In this document: positions 14,638 through 21,088 of the stretch, in pieces | Layout: each line of letters opens with the position of its first letter | Numbering within the stretch: position 1 is the stretch's first letter | Source: WLJO01 sp046597895 | Lineage (GTDB): Bacteria > Actinomycetota > Acidimicrobiia > Acidimicrobiales > Ilumatobacteraceae | Assembly: GCA_046597895.1 (NCBI GenBank) | Contig: JBKJJS010000205.1 | Coordinates: forward strand, 1 to 25,888 | Length of the DNA: 25,888 nucleotides | Direction: 5' to 3' | Position numbers and translations under genes: made by a program | Notes under the pieces: model-generated | The model's database searches: none | What the model was told of the DNA's origin: nothing | What the model saw: the letters and a program-made list of their open reading frames with translations, nothing else

Positions 14638-14659
14638 CCCCGGCCCCGGCCCCCGCCCC
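14638..14659 (-). other. G-quadruplex-forming motif upstream of the oxidative operon
   Basis: On the plus strand four cytosine runs of 4, 4, 5 and 4 are separated by only 2, 2 and 1 nt. The minus strand therefore carries four guanine runs with very short loops, a canonical and potentially very stable quadruplex pattern. It is on the coding strand, immediately upstream of the operon's promoter region. Confidence 0.6.
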
Positions 14660-14665
14660 AGACGC

Positions 14666-14694
14666 CACTATTCCGCAACTCTCGCGGAATAGTG
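14666..14694. repeat. Perfect 11-bp hairpin in the helicase/oxidative-operon gap
   Basis: CACTATTCCGC (14666-14676) and GCGGAATAGTG (14684-14694) are perfect reverse complements with the 7-nt loop AACTCTC. No T-tract follows on either strand. It may serve as a terminator or mRNA-end hairpin for the helicase gene, or it may be part of a dispersed repeat. Confidence 0.7.
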
Positions 14695-14726
14695 AGGCGA
14701 AAACCGCACAATCCCGCGAGAGTTGC
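14675..14726. repeat. Inverted repeat overlapping the hairpin (alternative pairing)
   Basis: GCAACTCTCGCGG (14675-14687) is perfectly complementary to CCGCGAGAGTTGC (14714-14726). Extending past the 13-bp core, the two copies still agree at about 18 of 22 positions, as diverged copies of one element would. Its first arm contains the loop and part of the second arm of the 11-bp hairpin, so the two structures are mutually exclusive. Confidence 0.7.
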
Positions 14727-14738
14727 TCAGAAGTGGGG

Positions 14739-16640
14739 CTACATCTCGGGGCCCGCGGTGATCATGCGGAGAAAGGTCTCGGCTTCGGAGCGGTCTCGCG
14801 TGCGCTTCATGGGGGGCAGGGCCTTCACGAGATCCCAGCGGTAGCCGGCTTTGCCGAGGCGCGGGTCGAACACCGCAACGACGCCCCGGTCCGTCGCTGT
14901 GCGGATCAAACGACCAGATGCTTGCGCCAGCAGCATCGCGGCGCGCGGCAGGTCGATTGTCCGGAATGCTGCCGATCCGATCCGCTCCCGGCGGGCTTCC
15001 AGCAGGGGGTCGTCGGGCCGGGGGAACGGGATTCGGTCGATCGTCACGAGCGTGAGTGTGTCGCCCGGGATGTCGACGCCCTGGAAGAAGCCGGCGGTGG
15101 CGAACAGGCACGATGTCGGGTCTTGACTGAACGCCTTCACGAGCGCCGGCTTGGGAAGGTCGCGTTGGGTGAGGATGCGGAACGGCAGCTTCGCCTTGAC
15201 CGCTTCGGCGGCCTGCTCCATGGCCTTCCACGAGGTGAACAGGGCCAACGTGCGCCCACCGGCGGCGGTGATGAGGGCAATGAGTTCCTCCGCCACGGCC
15301 GCCGCGTACCCGGGGCTACGGGGATCGGGGAGATGCATGGCGCAGTAGAGGAGCGCGTGGTGCTCGAAGTCGAACGGGCTGCCGACATCCACGATGTCGG
15401 TTCGGTCGGCGGGGAGGCCGACCCGTTCGATGAGCGAGGCCGGGATGGTGGCGCTCGTGAGGATCGCCGTGCGCTTGTCCCAGACGCTGGCGGCGAGCAC
15501 CGGCCCGACGTCCAACGGAGCCACCTCGAGCCGAGGCGACTCGGGCCCACCACTCACGAACGCCACGTATTGGGCGCCGAAGTTCAGCGCGGCGTCGATG
15601 TGTTCCATCAGCCGCAAGCTCAGTGTCTGAGCTCGCAGCACTCGCTGCTTGGCATCCTCGACCTTGGTGTCGATGGCCCGCAGCGCGTCTCCGGCCCGGT
15701 CGACGCGGCCACGCCCTTCGATGAGCGCGTCAACGAGAGTGGCGGGAAGTGGGCTCGACAGCCGAGTGCCCACGTCCGGCGCCAACACCTCGCGGAGCAG
15801 CGACGCGGCATCCGACACCGCGCCGATGATCTGTGGATCCTCGATGACTCGGCGCAGGGCCTGAGCGACGCGTGTGAAGCGTCCTGGTCCGATCGAGACG
15901 CCGACCGTGTCGCTCATCACGTCTTCGAGTTGGTGGGCCTCGTCGAAAATGACGACGTCGTGCTCGGGAAGGATGGCGCCCCCGCTCGCCACGTCCAGTC
16001 CGTAGAGATGAGTGTTGACGACAGCGACATCGGCGACGGCGGCCCGCTCCCGGGCACCTTCGGAGAAGCAGGCGTCGCCCATCGGGCAGCGGGTGGCGCC
16101 CGGACACTCCTCACTGCCCACGCTCACCTCGGCCCACGCCTTCTCCGACGGTGCCCAGTCCAACTCGGCCTGGTCGCCCGTCTTCGTGTGACCGGCCCAC
16201 TCGGTGAGCCGCTTCACCTCGACGCGGACGGACGGCGCGAGTTCCTCGATCTCCAACTGGCCCTGGCCCCGAGCCTCGGGCGTCGCCAAGGACTCCCGGA
16301 TCCGCTGGAGGCACAGATAGTTCGACCGGCCCTTGAGGACGGCCCACTCGAACGGGCGGCCGAGGTGGGTCTCGATGAACGGCAGATCCTTCGTGGCCAA
16401 TTGATCCTGCAGCGCCTTGGTCGCAGTGACGACGACCACGCGCTTGCCGGAGGTGATGGCTGGCACCAGATAGGCCGCGCTCTTGCCCGTGCCGGTGCCG
16501 GCCTGGACGATGAGATGGCGACCCTTGGACAAGGCGTCGTCAATCGCCTGAGCCATCTGCTTCTGGCCAGGGCGATCCTCCGCCGAGGGGAGCGCGGCGG
16601 TGACGCGCTCGAGATCCCGCACGACGTCCGACGAGGTCAT
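14739..16640 (-). CDS. ATP-dependent DNA helicase, DinG/XPD (Rad3) family
   Basis: A 633-residue superfamily 2 helicase. Walker A is AGTGTGKS (47-54) and the Walker B DEAH box is at 233-236. Motif VI lies in the QASGRLIRTATDRG segment. Four cysteines between motifs I and II (Cys110, Cys179, Cys185, Cys191) match the Fe-S cluster ligands of XPD, DinG and YoaA helicases. These enzymes unwind DNA 5' to 3' and act on D-loops, R-loops or damaged forks. The ATG at 16640 is chosen because homology starts there; the open frame extends upstream into recO in antisense. TAGCGT (16656-16651) is a -10 candidate 10 nt before the ATG. It is divergent from recO across 39 bp. Confidence 0.93.
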   Translation of the reverse strand: MTSSDVVRDLERVTAALPSAEDRPGQKQMAQAIDDALSKGRHLIVQAGTGTGKSAAYLVPAITSGKRVVVVTATKALQDQLATKDLPFIETHLGRPFEWAVLKGRSNYLCLQRIRESLATPEARGQGQLEIEELAPSVRVEVKRLTEWAGHTKTGDQAELDWAPSEKAWAEVSVGSEECPGATRCPMGDACFSEGARERAAVADVAVVNTHLYGLDVASGGAILPEHDVVIFDEAHQLEDVMSDTVGVSIGPGRFTRVAQALRRVIEDPQIIGAVSDAASLLREVLAPDVGTRLSSPLPATLVDALIEGRGRVDRAGDALRAIDTKVEDAKQRVLRAQTLSLRLMEHIDAALNFGAQYVAFVSGGPESPRLEVAPLDVGPVLAASVWDKRTAILTSATIPASLIERVGLPADRTDIVDVGSPFDFEHHALLYCAMHLPDPRSPGYAAAVAEELIALITAAGGRTLALFTSWKAMEQAAEAVKAKLPFRILTQRDLPKPALVKAFSQDPTSCLFATAGFFQGVDIPGDTLTLVTIDRIPFPRPDDPLLEARRERIGSAAFRTIDLPRAAMLLAQASGRLIRTATDRGVVAVFDPRLGKAGYRWDLVKALPPMKRTRDRSEAETFLRMITAGPEM

Positions 16641-16650
16641 GGTCCGGTCG

Positions 16651-16673
16651 ACGCTACCGGCCAGCAGTACGCT
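16651..16673. promoter_or_regulatory. Divergent promoter region between the helicase and recO
   Basis: The 39-bp gap holds TAGCGT on the minus strand (16656-16651) and TACGCT on the plus strand (16668-16673). The latter ends 6 nt before the recO GTG. The two -10 candidates are so close that RNA polymerase probably cannot occupy both at once. Confidence 0.4.
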
Positions 16674-16679
16674 CAGCGT

Positions 16680-17399
16680 GTGAGCTTGTACCGGGACACG
16701 GGAATCGTCCTGCGGACGTACAAGCTCGGTGAGGCCGATCGCATTCTCGTGATCCTCACTGCCGAGCACGGCAAGGTGCGGGCGGTGGCCAAGGGCGTGC
16801 GTAAGACGAAGAGCCGCTTCGGAGGTCGCCTCGAGCCACTGAACCACCTCAACCTCTTGATCTATCAAGGTCGGGGGGAACTCGACGTCGTCAGCCAGGT
16901 CGACACCATCGACAGCCCGGCGGCGCTGTTCTCAGACCTCGACCGTCTCACCCAGGGTCTTGCGCTCGTGGAAGCCGTCGATCTCCTGGCGCTCGATCGA
17001 CAGCCCGTCCCGAATCTGTACCGAATGCTTCTCGGCGCACTCCGCGCGCTGGAGGACCGCCCCTCACCGCTTGTCGTCCCCGGCTTCTACTGGAAGCTGC
17101 TGGCCGCTGAGGGCGTGAGCCCCGTGCTCGACGAGTGCGTGATCTGCGGTGAACTCGAACCGCTGGTGGCCTTCGACATGAACGAGGGCGGGGTGCTCTG
17201 CCGGGCGTGCCGGCGGGGTCGACCACTCTCCACCGAAGCGCTGCGGCTCACCCGCATGATCCTCGGTGGCCAACTCAAGGCCGCCCTCGCCGAACCGGCC
17301 ACCCCCTTCACGTCCGAAGTCGGTCACCTCGCCACCGCCGCACTCGAACATCACCTGGAACGACGGTTGCGTTCCGTGGCGATGTTCGAGCGGGCGTAG
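16680..17399 (+). CDS. recO: DNA repair protein RecO
   Basis: A 239-residue RecO. The N-terminal OB-fold begins SLYRDTGIVLRTYKLGEADRI, with the basic AKGVRKTKSRFGGRLEP stretch. A helical middle follows, then a zinc-ribbon with Cys153-x2-Cys156 and Cys174-x2-Cys177. RecO works with RecR to displace SSB and load RecA on gapped DNA. GTG at 16680 is the start; the much longer frame upstream is antisense to the helicase and is not homologous to anything. A TACGCT box lies 6 nt before the GTG, so the mRNA may be leaderless. The end is convergent with the lipoprotein gene across 21 bp. Confidence 0.95.
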   Translation: MSLYRDTGIVLRTYKLGEADRILVILTAEHGKVRAVAKGVRKTKSRFGGRLEPLNHLNLLIYQGRGELDVVSQVDTIDSPAALFSDLDRLTQGLALVEAVDLLALDRQPVPNLYRMLLGALRALEDRPSPLVVPGFYWKLLAAEGVSPVLDECVICGELEPLVAFDMNEGGVLCRACRRGRPLSTEALRLTRMILGGQLKAALAEPATPFTSEVGHLATAALEHHLERRLRSVAMFERA

Positions 17400-17420
17400 G
17401 CGTCGACCGCAGGCGAGCCG

Positions 17421-18335
17421 TCACTCGTCCCCGAACACCACGTTGCAGTTCGTGATGCTCGAGTACCGCAGGAACGGGCTCTCGGGCGTGCCATCGTCCA
17501 CGATGAAGCCGGGGATGTCGACGTCGTCGACGAGTTGACCGCCCTCGCGGCGCAGCTTGACGTCGTGGGTGTCGTACTCGCCGCTGCCGGCGCTCGCCGT
17601 TGCGGTCGTGCGGACGATGAACTGCGAACCCGCTCCACCGTCGCAGGCGAGACCGGACGCCGTGCCGATGCTGCCGTGGATCGGGATCTCGATCGGTGAT
17701 TCATCGGCCCCGTTGAAACGGGCCAGGCAGCCGGTGTCGTCCTGGTAGAACACGCCGAGGTTGAAGCCGGAGCTGTTGGCTCCCACCGTCACGAGGAGTT
17801 CGTCGGGCTGAGGGTCGCTGGACCCGAGCGAGAAGTCCACCTGGACGGGGCCGAGAACCGTCGGCTCCACGACGCCGTCGGTGATGATTGCCACCTCCGA
17901 GCCACCGTCGCCATTCTCGACGCGTAGACGGAAATCATTGGCACCGGGCGCGGTGTCGTACACCGTGGCCGAGGCCTCAGCGCTTCCGTCGCCGTCCCAA
18001 TCGAGTCCCGTGGAACTCGTGATGACCGCCGAGTCGATGACGGGGTCGAGTTCGCCGCACGCCACGTCGCCATCCTCGCCATCCTCGCCAGTCGTCGTTG
18101 TTGGCGCGTCGGTGGGGGCCACTGTGGGAGGCACTGTCGTGGCCACTGTCGGGGCCACTGTCGTGGTGGCATCAGCCTCGCCCGTATCGGGTCCGGTGTC
18201 GACGACCTCTGTGGTGTCCGTGGTGTCGTCGCTGTTGTCCCTCGTCGAGACGCCGCTGTCATCGCCACAGGCCGCCAAGCCCGTGAGGGCTACCAACGCC
18301 GCTACGCAACACACTCTGAACGTCATGCTTCTCAT
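17421..18335 (-). CDS. Putative secreted lipoprotein with Thr/Pro/Val-rich linker
   Basis: A 304-residue exported protein. The signal peptide (RVCCVAALVALTGLAAC) ends in lipobox LAAC with the acylated cysteine at 23. Residues ~24-92 are a low-complexity Asp/Thr/Val/Pro linker. The remaining ~210 residues form a beta-rich domain I cannot assign. It includes DWDGDGSAE (about 112-120), resembling a DxDxDG calcium loop as in FG-GAP/dockerin-type proteins, and several cysteines that could pair. The ATG at 18335 has a good ribosome-binding site (AAGGAG, about 18346-18351). An alternative ATG is three codons later. The mature protein would be tethered to the outer face of the membrane. The function is unknown. 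Confidence 0.8.
   Translation of the reverse strand: MRSMTFRVCCVAALVALTGLAACGDDSGVSTRDNSDDTTDTTEVVDTGPDTGEADATTTVAPTVATTVPPTVAPTDAPTTTTGEDGEDGDVACGELDPVIDSAVITSSTGLDWDGDGSAEASATVYDTAPGANDFRLRVENGDGGSEVAIITDGVVEPTVLGPVQVDFSLGSSDPQPDELLVTVGANSSGFNLGVFYQDDTGCLARFNGADESPIEIPIHGSIGTASGLACDGGAGSQFIVRTTATASAGSGEYDTHDVKLRREGGQLVDDVDIPGFIVDDGTPESPFLRYSSITNCNVVFGDE
18071..18164. repeat. Imperfect short tandem repeats inside the lipoprotein linker
   Basis: A 9-bp unit CATCCTCGC occurs twice in tandem (18071-18088), encoding GEDGED. Four imperfect 11-13 bp units of the type GGCCACTGTCGT follow at 18117-18164, encoding the Thr-Val-Ala-Pro stretches. Such units can vary in number by slippage. Confidence 0.65.
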
Positions 18336-18445
18336 GCCGACTCATCTCCTTCTCGGTCGATTCGTTGCCTGTCGAGAACTCCGAGACGACCGGCGCTGGC
18401 ACTTCGCGGACGAGTTTCTCACGTCGCCCGATGGATCGAGCCGCA

Positions 18446-18451
18446 TAGCCT
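18446..18451 (+). promoter_or_regulatory. Candidate leaderless -10 box of glyS
   Basis: TAGCCT ends 9 nt before the glyS ATG at 18461, and no ribosome-binding site is present. Confidence 0.45.
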
Positions 18452-18460
18452 GTCGTCCTT

Positions 18461-19771
18461 ATGCCTGCCAAGGACCTCGACCAGATCGTCAACCTCTGCA
18501 AGCGGCGCGGCTTCGTGTACCCCTCCGCCGAGATCTACGGCGGCTTCCGGTCCTCGTACGACTACGGGCCGCTCGGTGCATTGATGCTGCGCAACGTGAA
18601 GGAGGCCTGGATCCGCTCAATGGTCCAGCTTCGTGACGACGTTGTGCTGATCGACGCCGCCATCCTTTCCCCGCCGGCGGTATGGGAGGCGAGCGGCCAC
18701 CTCGCCAACTTCACGGATCCGCTGGTGGACTGCACGAGCTGCAAGCAGCGATTCCGCGAGGACCACCTCGAGGATCCCACCGTGTGTCCCGGCTGCCAGG
18801 CCAAGAACAGCTTCACCGAGGCCAGGGCGTTCAACCTCATGTTCAAGACGCACGCTGGCCCCATCGAGGGCTCGGGTGCCGAGGTGTACCTGCGGCCCGA
18901 GACCGCCCAGGGCATGTTCGTGAACTTCTCGAACGTGTTGCAGACATCGCGCAAGAAGCCCCCGTTCGGCATTGCCCAAGTGGGCAAGAGCTTCCGCAAC
19001 GAAATCACGCCCGGCAACTTCATCTTCCGCACCCGGGAGTTCGAACAGATGGAACTGGAGTTCTTCGTGCCGCCAGCCGAGGGCCCGCAGTGGTACGACT
19101 ACTGGTGCAACGAGCGGCTGAACTGGTACGTCGAGCTGGGCATCCCCGTCGACATGTTGCGCCTTCGCCCGCACGATGCCGACGAACTGTCCCACTACTC
19201 GGCGGGCACGAGCGACGTCGAGTTCATGTTCCCGTGGGGTTGGGGCGAGCTCGAGGGCATCGCCCAACGCACCGACTACGACCTCACTCAGCACTCCAAC
19301 CACTCGGGCGAGAAGCTGGACTACTTCGACCAGACCACCAACGAGCGGTACACGCCGTACGTGGTCGAGCCGGCGGCCGGCGCCACCCGCACGATGGCCG
19401 CGTTTCTGCTGGCGGCGTATGACGAGGATGTGGTCAACGACGAGCCGCGCGCCGTCCTGCGCCTGCACCCGCGCCTCGCGCCGTACAAGGTGGCCGTGCT
19501 GCCGCTGTCGAAGAAGGACACGCTCAGCCCGCTCGCGAAGTCGGTGCATCGCCTCGTCGCCGAGCGCTACATGACCGAGTACGACGAGACGCAGGCGATC
19601 GGTCGCCGGTATCGCCGCCAGGACGAGATCGGTACGCCGCTCTGTGTCACCGTCGACTTCGCCTCGCTCGAGGACGACTCCGTCACCATCCGGGATCGCG
19701 ACACGACGGAGCAGGTGCGCGTCCCCATCAAGGCGCTCCTCGGCGAACTGTCAACCCGCCTCGGGTTCTGA
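18461..19771 (+). CDS. glyS: Glycyl-tRNA synthetase, alpha2 (single-chain, eukaryotic/archaeal-like) type
   Basis: A 436-residue class II synthetase that charges tRNA-Gly. The N-terminal GGFRSSYDYGPLG segment and a zinc-binding insertion with Cys91, Cys94, Cys109 and Cys112 are visible. LRPETAQG (144-151), motif 2 FRNE (178-181) with REFEQ (192-196), and motif 3 around GATRT (307-311) complete the catalytic core; the last is a small variant of the usual GxDR. The C-terminal anticodon-binding domain (about residues 340-436) includes APYKVAVLPL. The length fits bacterial alpha2 enzymes such as those of mycobacteria. The final 21 bp overlap the convergent ybaK-like gene. Confidence 0.96.
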   Translation: MPAKDLDQIVNLCKRRGFVYPSAEIYGGFRSSYDYGPLGALMLRNVKEAWIRSMVQLRDDVVLIDAAILSPPAVWEASGHLANFTDPLVDCTSCKQRFREDHLEDPTVCPGCQAKNSFTEARAFNLMFKTHAGPIEGSGAEVYLRPETAQGMFVNFSNVLQTSRKKPPFGIAQVGKSFRNEITPGNFIFRTREFEQMELEFFVPPAEGPQWYDYWCNERLNWYVELGIPVDMLRLRPHDADELSHYSAGTSDVEFMFPWGWGELEGIAQRTDYDLTQHSNHSGEKLDYFDQTTNERYTPYVVEPAAGATRTMAAFLLAAYDEDVVNDEPRAVLRLHPRLAPYKVAVLPLSKKDTLSPLAKSVHRLVAERYMTEYDETQAIGRRYRRQDEIGTPLCVTVDFASLEDDSVTIRDRDTTEQVRVPIKALLGELSTRLGF

Positions 19772-20266
19772 CGGAATCGGATTCGCCAGGCCCTCCACGA
19801 CCTCAGCGGTCGTGATGGCCAGCAGTGCTGATGGGGCGCAGCGAACCTTGCACGAGCGGCTTCCACCCCCCAGGATGATCTCCGGCCGCTCCATCACCCT
19901 CGCGTCGATCCACACCGGCATCTCGGCCGGCAGGCCGAACGCCGTCACCCCGCCGATGAGCATCCCGGTCAACTCCCGGGTCTGATCACCCGACGCGAAG
20001 CTCGCTTTCCTCACACCGAGCCGGCGCCGCACGGCGTTGTTCACGTCGAGGCGCGTGGTGGCAAGCACGATGCACGCCACGTACATCGGTGGCTCGGACT
20101 TGCCGATCACCACGATCGTGTTCGCCGACTCCCCGGGATCGATGCCGTATGCCGCACAGAACAGGGCGGTGTCGGCGAGGTCTGGGTCGCAGGGCATGAT
20201 CTCATACTCCACCCCGAGTTCGGCGAGGTGACGGACCACGGAAATCTCGGCGGGATCAAGATCCAT
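19751..20266 (-). CDS. YbaK/EbsC-type aminoacyl-tRNA deacylase
   Basis: A 171-residue single-domain protein of the YbaK/ProX-ins editing family, which hydrolyses mischarged aminoacyl-tRNA in trans. Family features are the central strand ANTIVVIGKSEP with Lys56 and the signature GGVTAFGLP (105-113, where many homologues have GGVTPFGLP). The fold is complete and there is no fused synthetase domain. Which mischarged tRNA is corrected cannot be told from sequence. The ATG is divergent from the LysE-type exporter gene across 20 bp, and the 3' end overlaps glyS by 21 bp in antisense. Confidence 0.85.
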   Translation of the reverse strand: MDLDPAEISVVRHLAELGVEYEIMPCDPDLADTALFCAAYGIDPGESANTIVVIGKSEPPMYVACIVLATTRLDVNNAVRRRLGVRKASFASGDQTRELTGMLIGGVTAFGLPAEMPVWIDARVMERPEIILGGGSRSCKVRCAPSALLAITTAEVVEGLANPIPSEPEAG

Positions 20267-20272
20267 GGTCGC

Positions 20273-20278
20273 TACCGT
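20273..20278 (+). promoter_or_regulatory. Candidate leaderless -10 box of the LysE-family gene
   Basis: TACCGT ends 8 nt before the ATG at 20287. It occupies the 20-bp gap between two divergent genes. Confidence 0.4.
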
Positions 20279-20286
20279 GCCACGTC

Positions 20287-20925
20287 ATGCCCAACCTCGG
20301 CACCTTCCTCGCGTTCGCCGGGGCGGCGATCGCGCTCATCGTCGTGCCTGGGCCAGCGGTCCTCTACATCGTCGGGCGCAGCGTGAGCCAGGGTCGGTCG
20401 CACGGCTTGATCTCCGCGCTTGGCGTGTCGACGGGCGTCTTGTTCCACACTGCCGCAGCGGCGTTGGGCGTGTCCGTCATCGTGGCCCGCAGCGCGTTGG
20501 CGTTCTCGCTCCTCAAGTACGCGGGTGCGGCCTACCTCATCTATCTCGGTGTCCAGAAGCTCCGCCGGCCATCGACGCTGACGGCCGCGCTGGAGAACCA
20601 GAAGCCGCTCTCGATGCGACGGACCTACGTCCAAGGTCTCATCGTCAACATCTTGAACCCGAAGACGGCGTTGTTCTTCCTCGCGCTGCTTCCGCAGTTC
20701 GTCGACACGGATCGAGGTCCCGCCGCCCCGCAGGTCGTGGCGCTCGGCCTGTTGTTCGCCGTGATGGCGCTGATGAGTGACAGTACGTGGGCACTCGTGT
20801 CGAGTTCGGTCGCCGAGCGGCTGCGGCGCAGCGACAAGGCCCTTCGGCGACTCGACCGGGGCGCTGGGTTCGTCTTCATCGGGCTCGGCGTGCTGGCGGC
20901 ACTGAGCCAACGTCCCCAGACCTAA
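20287..20925 (+). CDS. LysE/RhtB family amino-acid exporter
   Basis: A 212-residue integral membrane protein with about six hydrophobic segments. LysE/RhtB signatures are VPGPAVLYIVGRS near the first helix (20-32) and NPKTALFFLALLPQFV (124-139). Family members export lysine, threonine, homoserine or other small metabolites and work as homodimers in the cytoplasmic membrane. The substrate is not evident. The tail ends in a basic cytosolic loop (RLRRSDKALRRLDR) followed by a last helix. The gene is followed after 23 bp by the 38-residue reading frame. Confidence 0.9.
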   Translation: MPNLGTFLAFAGAAIALIVVPGPAVLYIVGRSVSQGRSHGLISALGVSTGVLFHTAAAALGVSVIVARSALAFSLLKYAGAAYLIYLGVQKLRRPSTLTAALENQKPLSMRRTYVQGLIVNILNPKTALFFLALLPQFVDTDRGPAAPQVVALGLLFAVMALMSDSTWALVSSSVAERLRRSDKALRRLDRGAGFVFIGLGVLAALSQRPQT

Positions 20926-20948
20926 CCCTGACAGGCCACACTCGAGCG

Positions 20949-21065
20949 ATGCCGAGCCGGAAGAAGTTCGATCCAGACGATGCCCTGGACGAAGTCCGGG
21001 AGTTGATCGTCACGAGTTACTGCCTCATCGCGCCCAAGACGCTCGGTCGGCAGGTGTCGCTCTGA
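20949..21065 (+). CDS. 38-residue hypothetical microprotein
   Basis: A short frame with a basic N-terminus (PSRKKF), an acidic helix (DPDDALDEVRELIV) and a hydrophobic segment (TSYCLIAPKTLG). The third codon positions are almost all G or C, as in neighbouring real genes, which supports coding. CACACT (20937-20942), a weak -10-like hexamer, lies 6 nt before the ATG and no ribosome-binding site is evident. It sits in the gap between the exporter and ppdK, and ppdK starts 23 bp after its stop. I do not recognise the family. It could be a regulatory or accessory peptide, or the remnant of a longer gene. Confidence 0.5.
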   Translation: MPSRKKFDPDDALDEVRELIVTSYCLIAPKTLGRQVSL

Positions 21066-21074
21066 GGGCACCGC

Positions 21075-21080
21075 TAGGCT
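21075..21080 (+). promoter_or_regulatory. Candidate leaderless -10 box of ppdK
   Basis: TAGGCT ends 8 nt before the ppdK GTG at 21089. No ribosome-binding site precedes the GTG. Confidence 0.45.
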
Positions 21081-21088
21081 CGGCTCTC

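Noticed and set aside
14733..16679. Long plus-strand open frame of about 650 codons preceding recO in the same frame.
   Set aside because: It is antisense to a well-conserved helicase and its translation is His/Arg/Gly/Glu-rich without motifs. Only the recO part from 16680 has homology.
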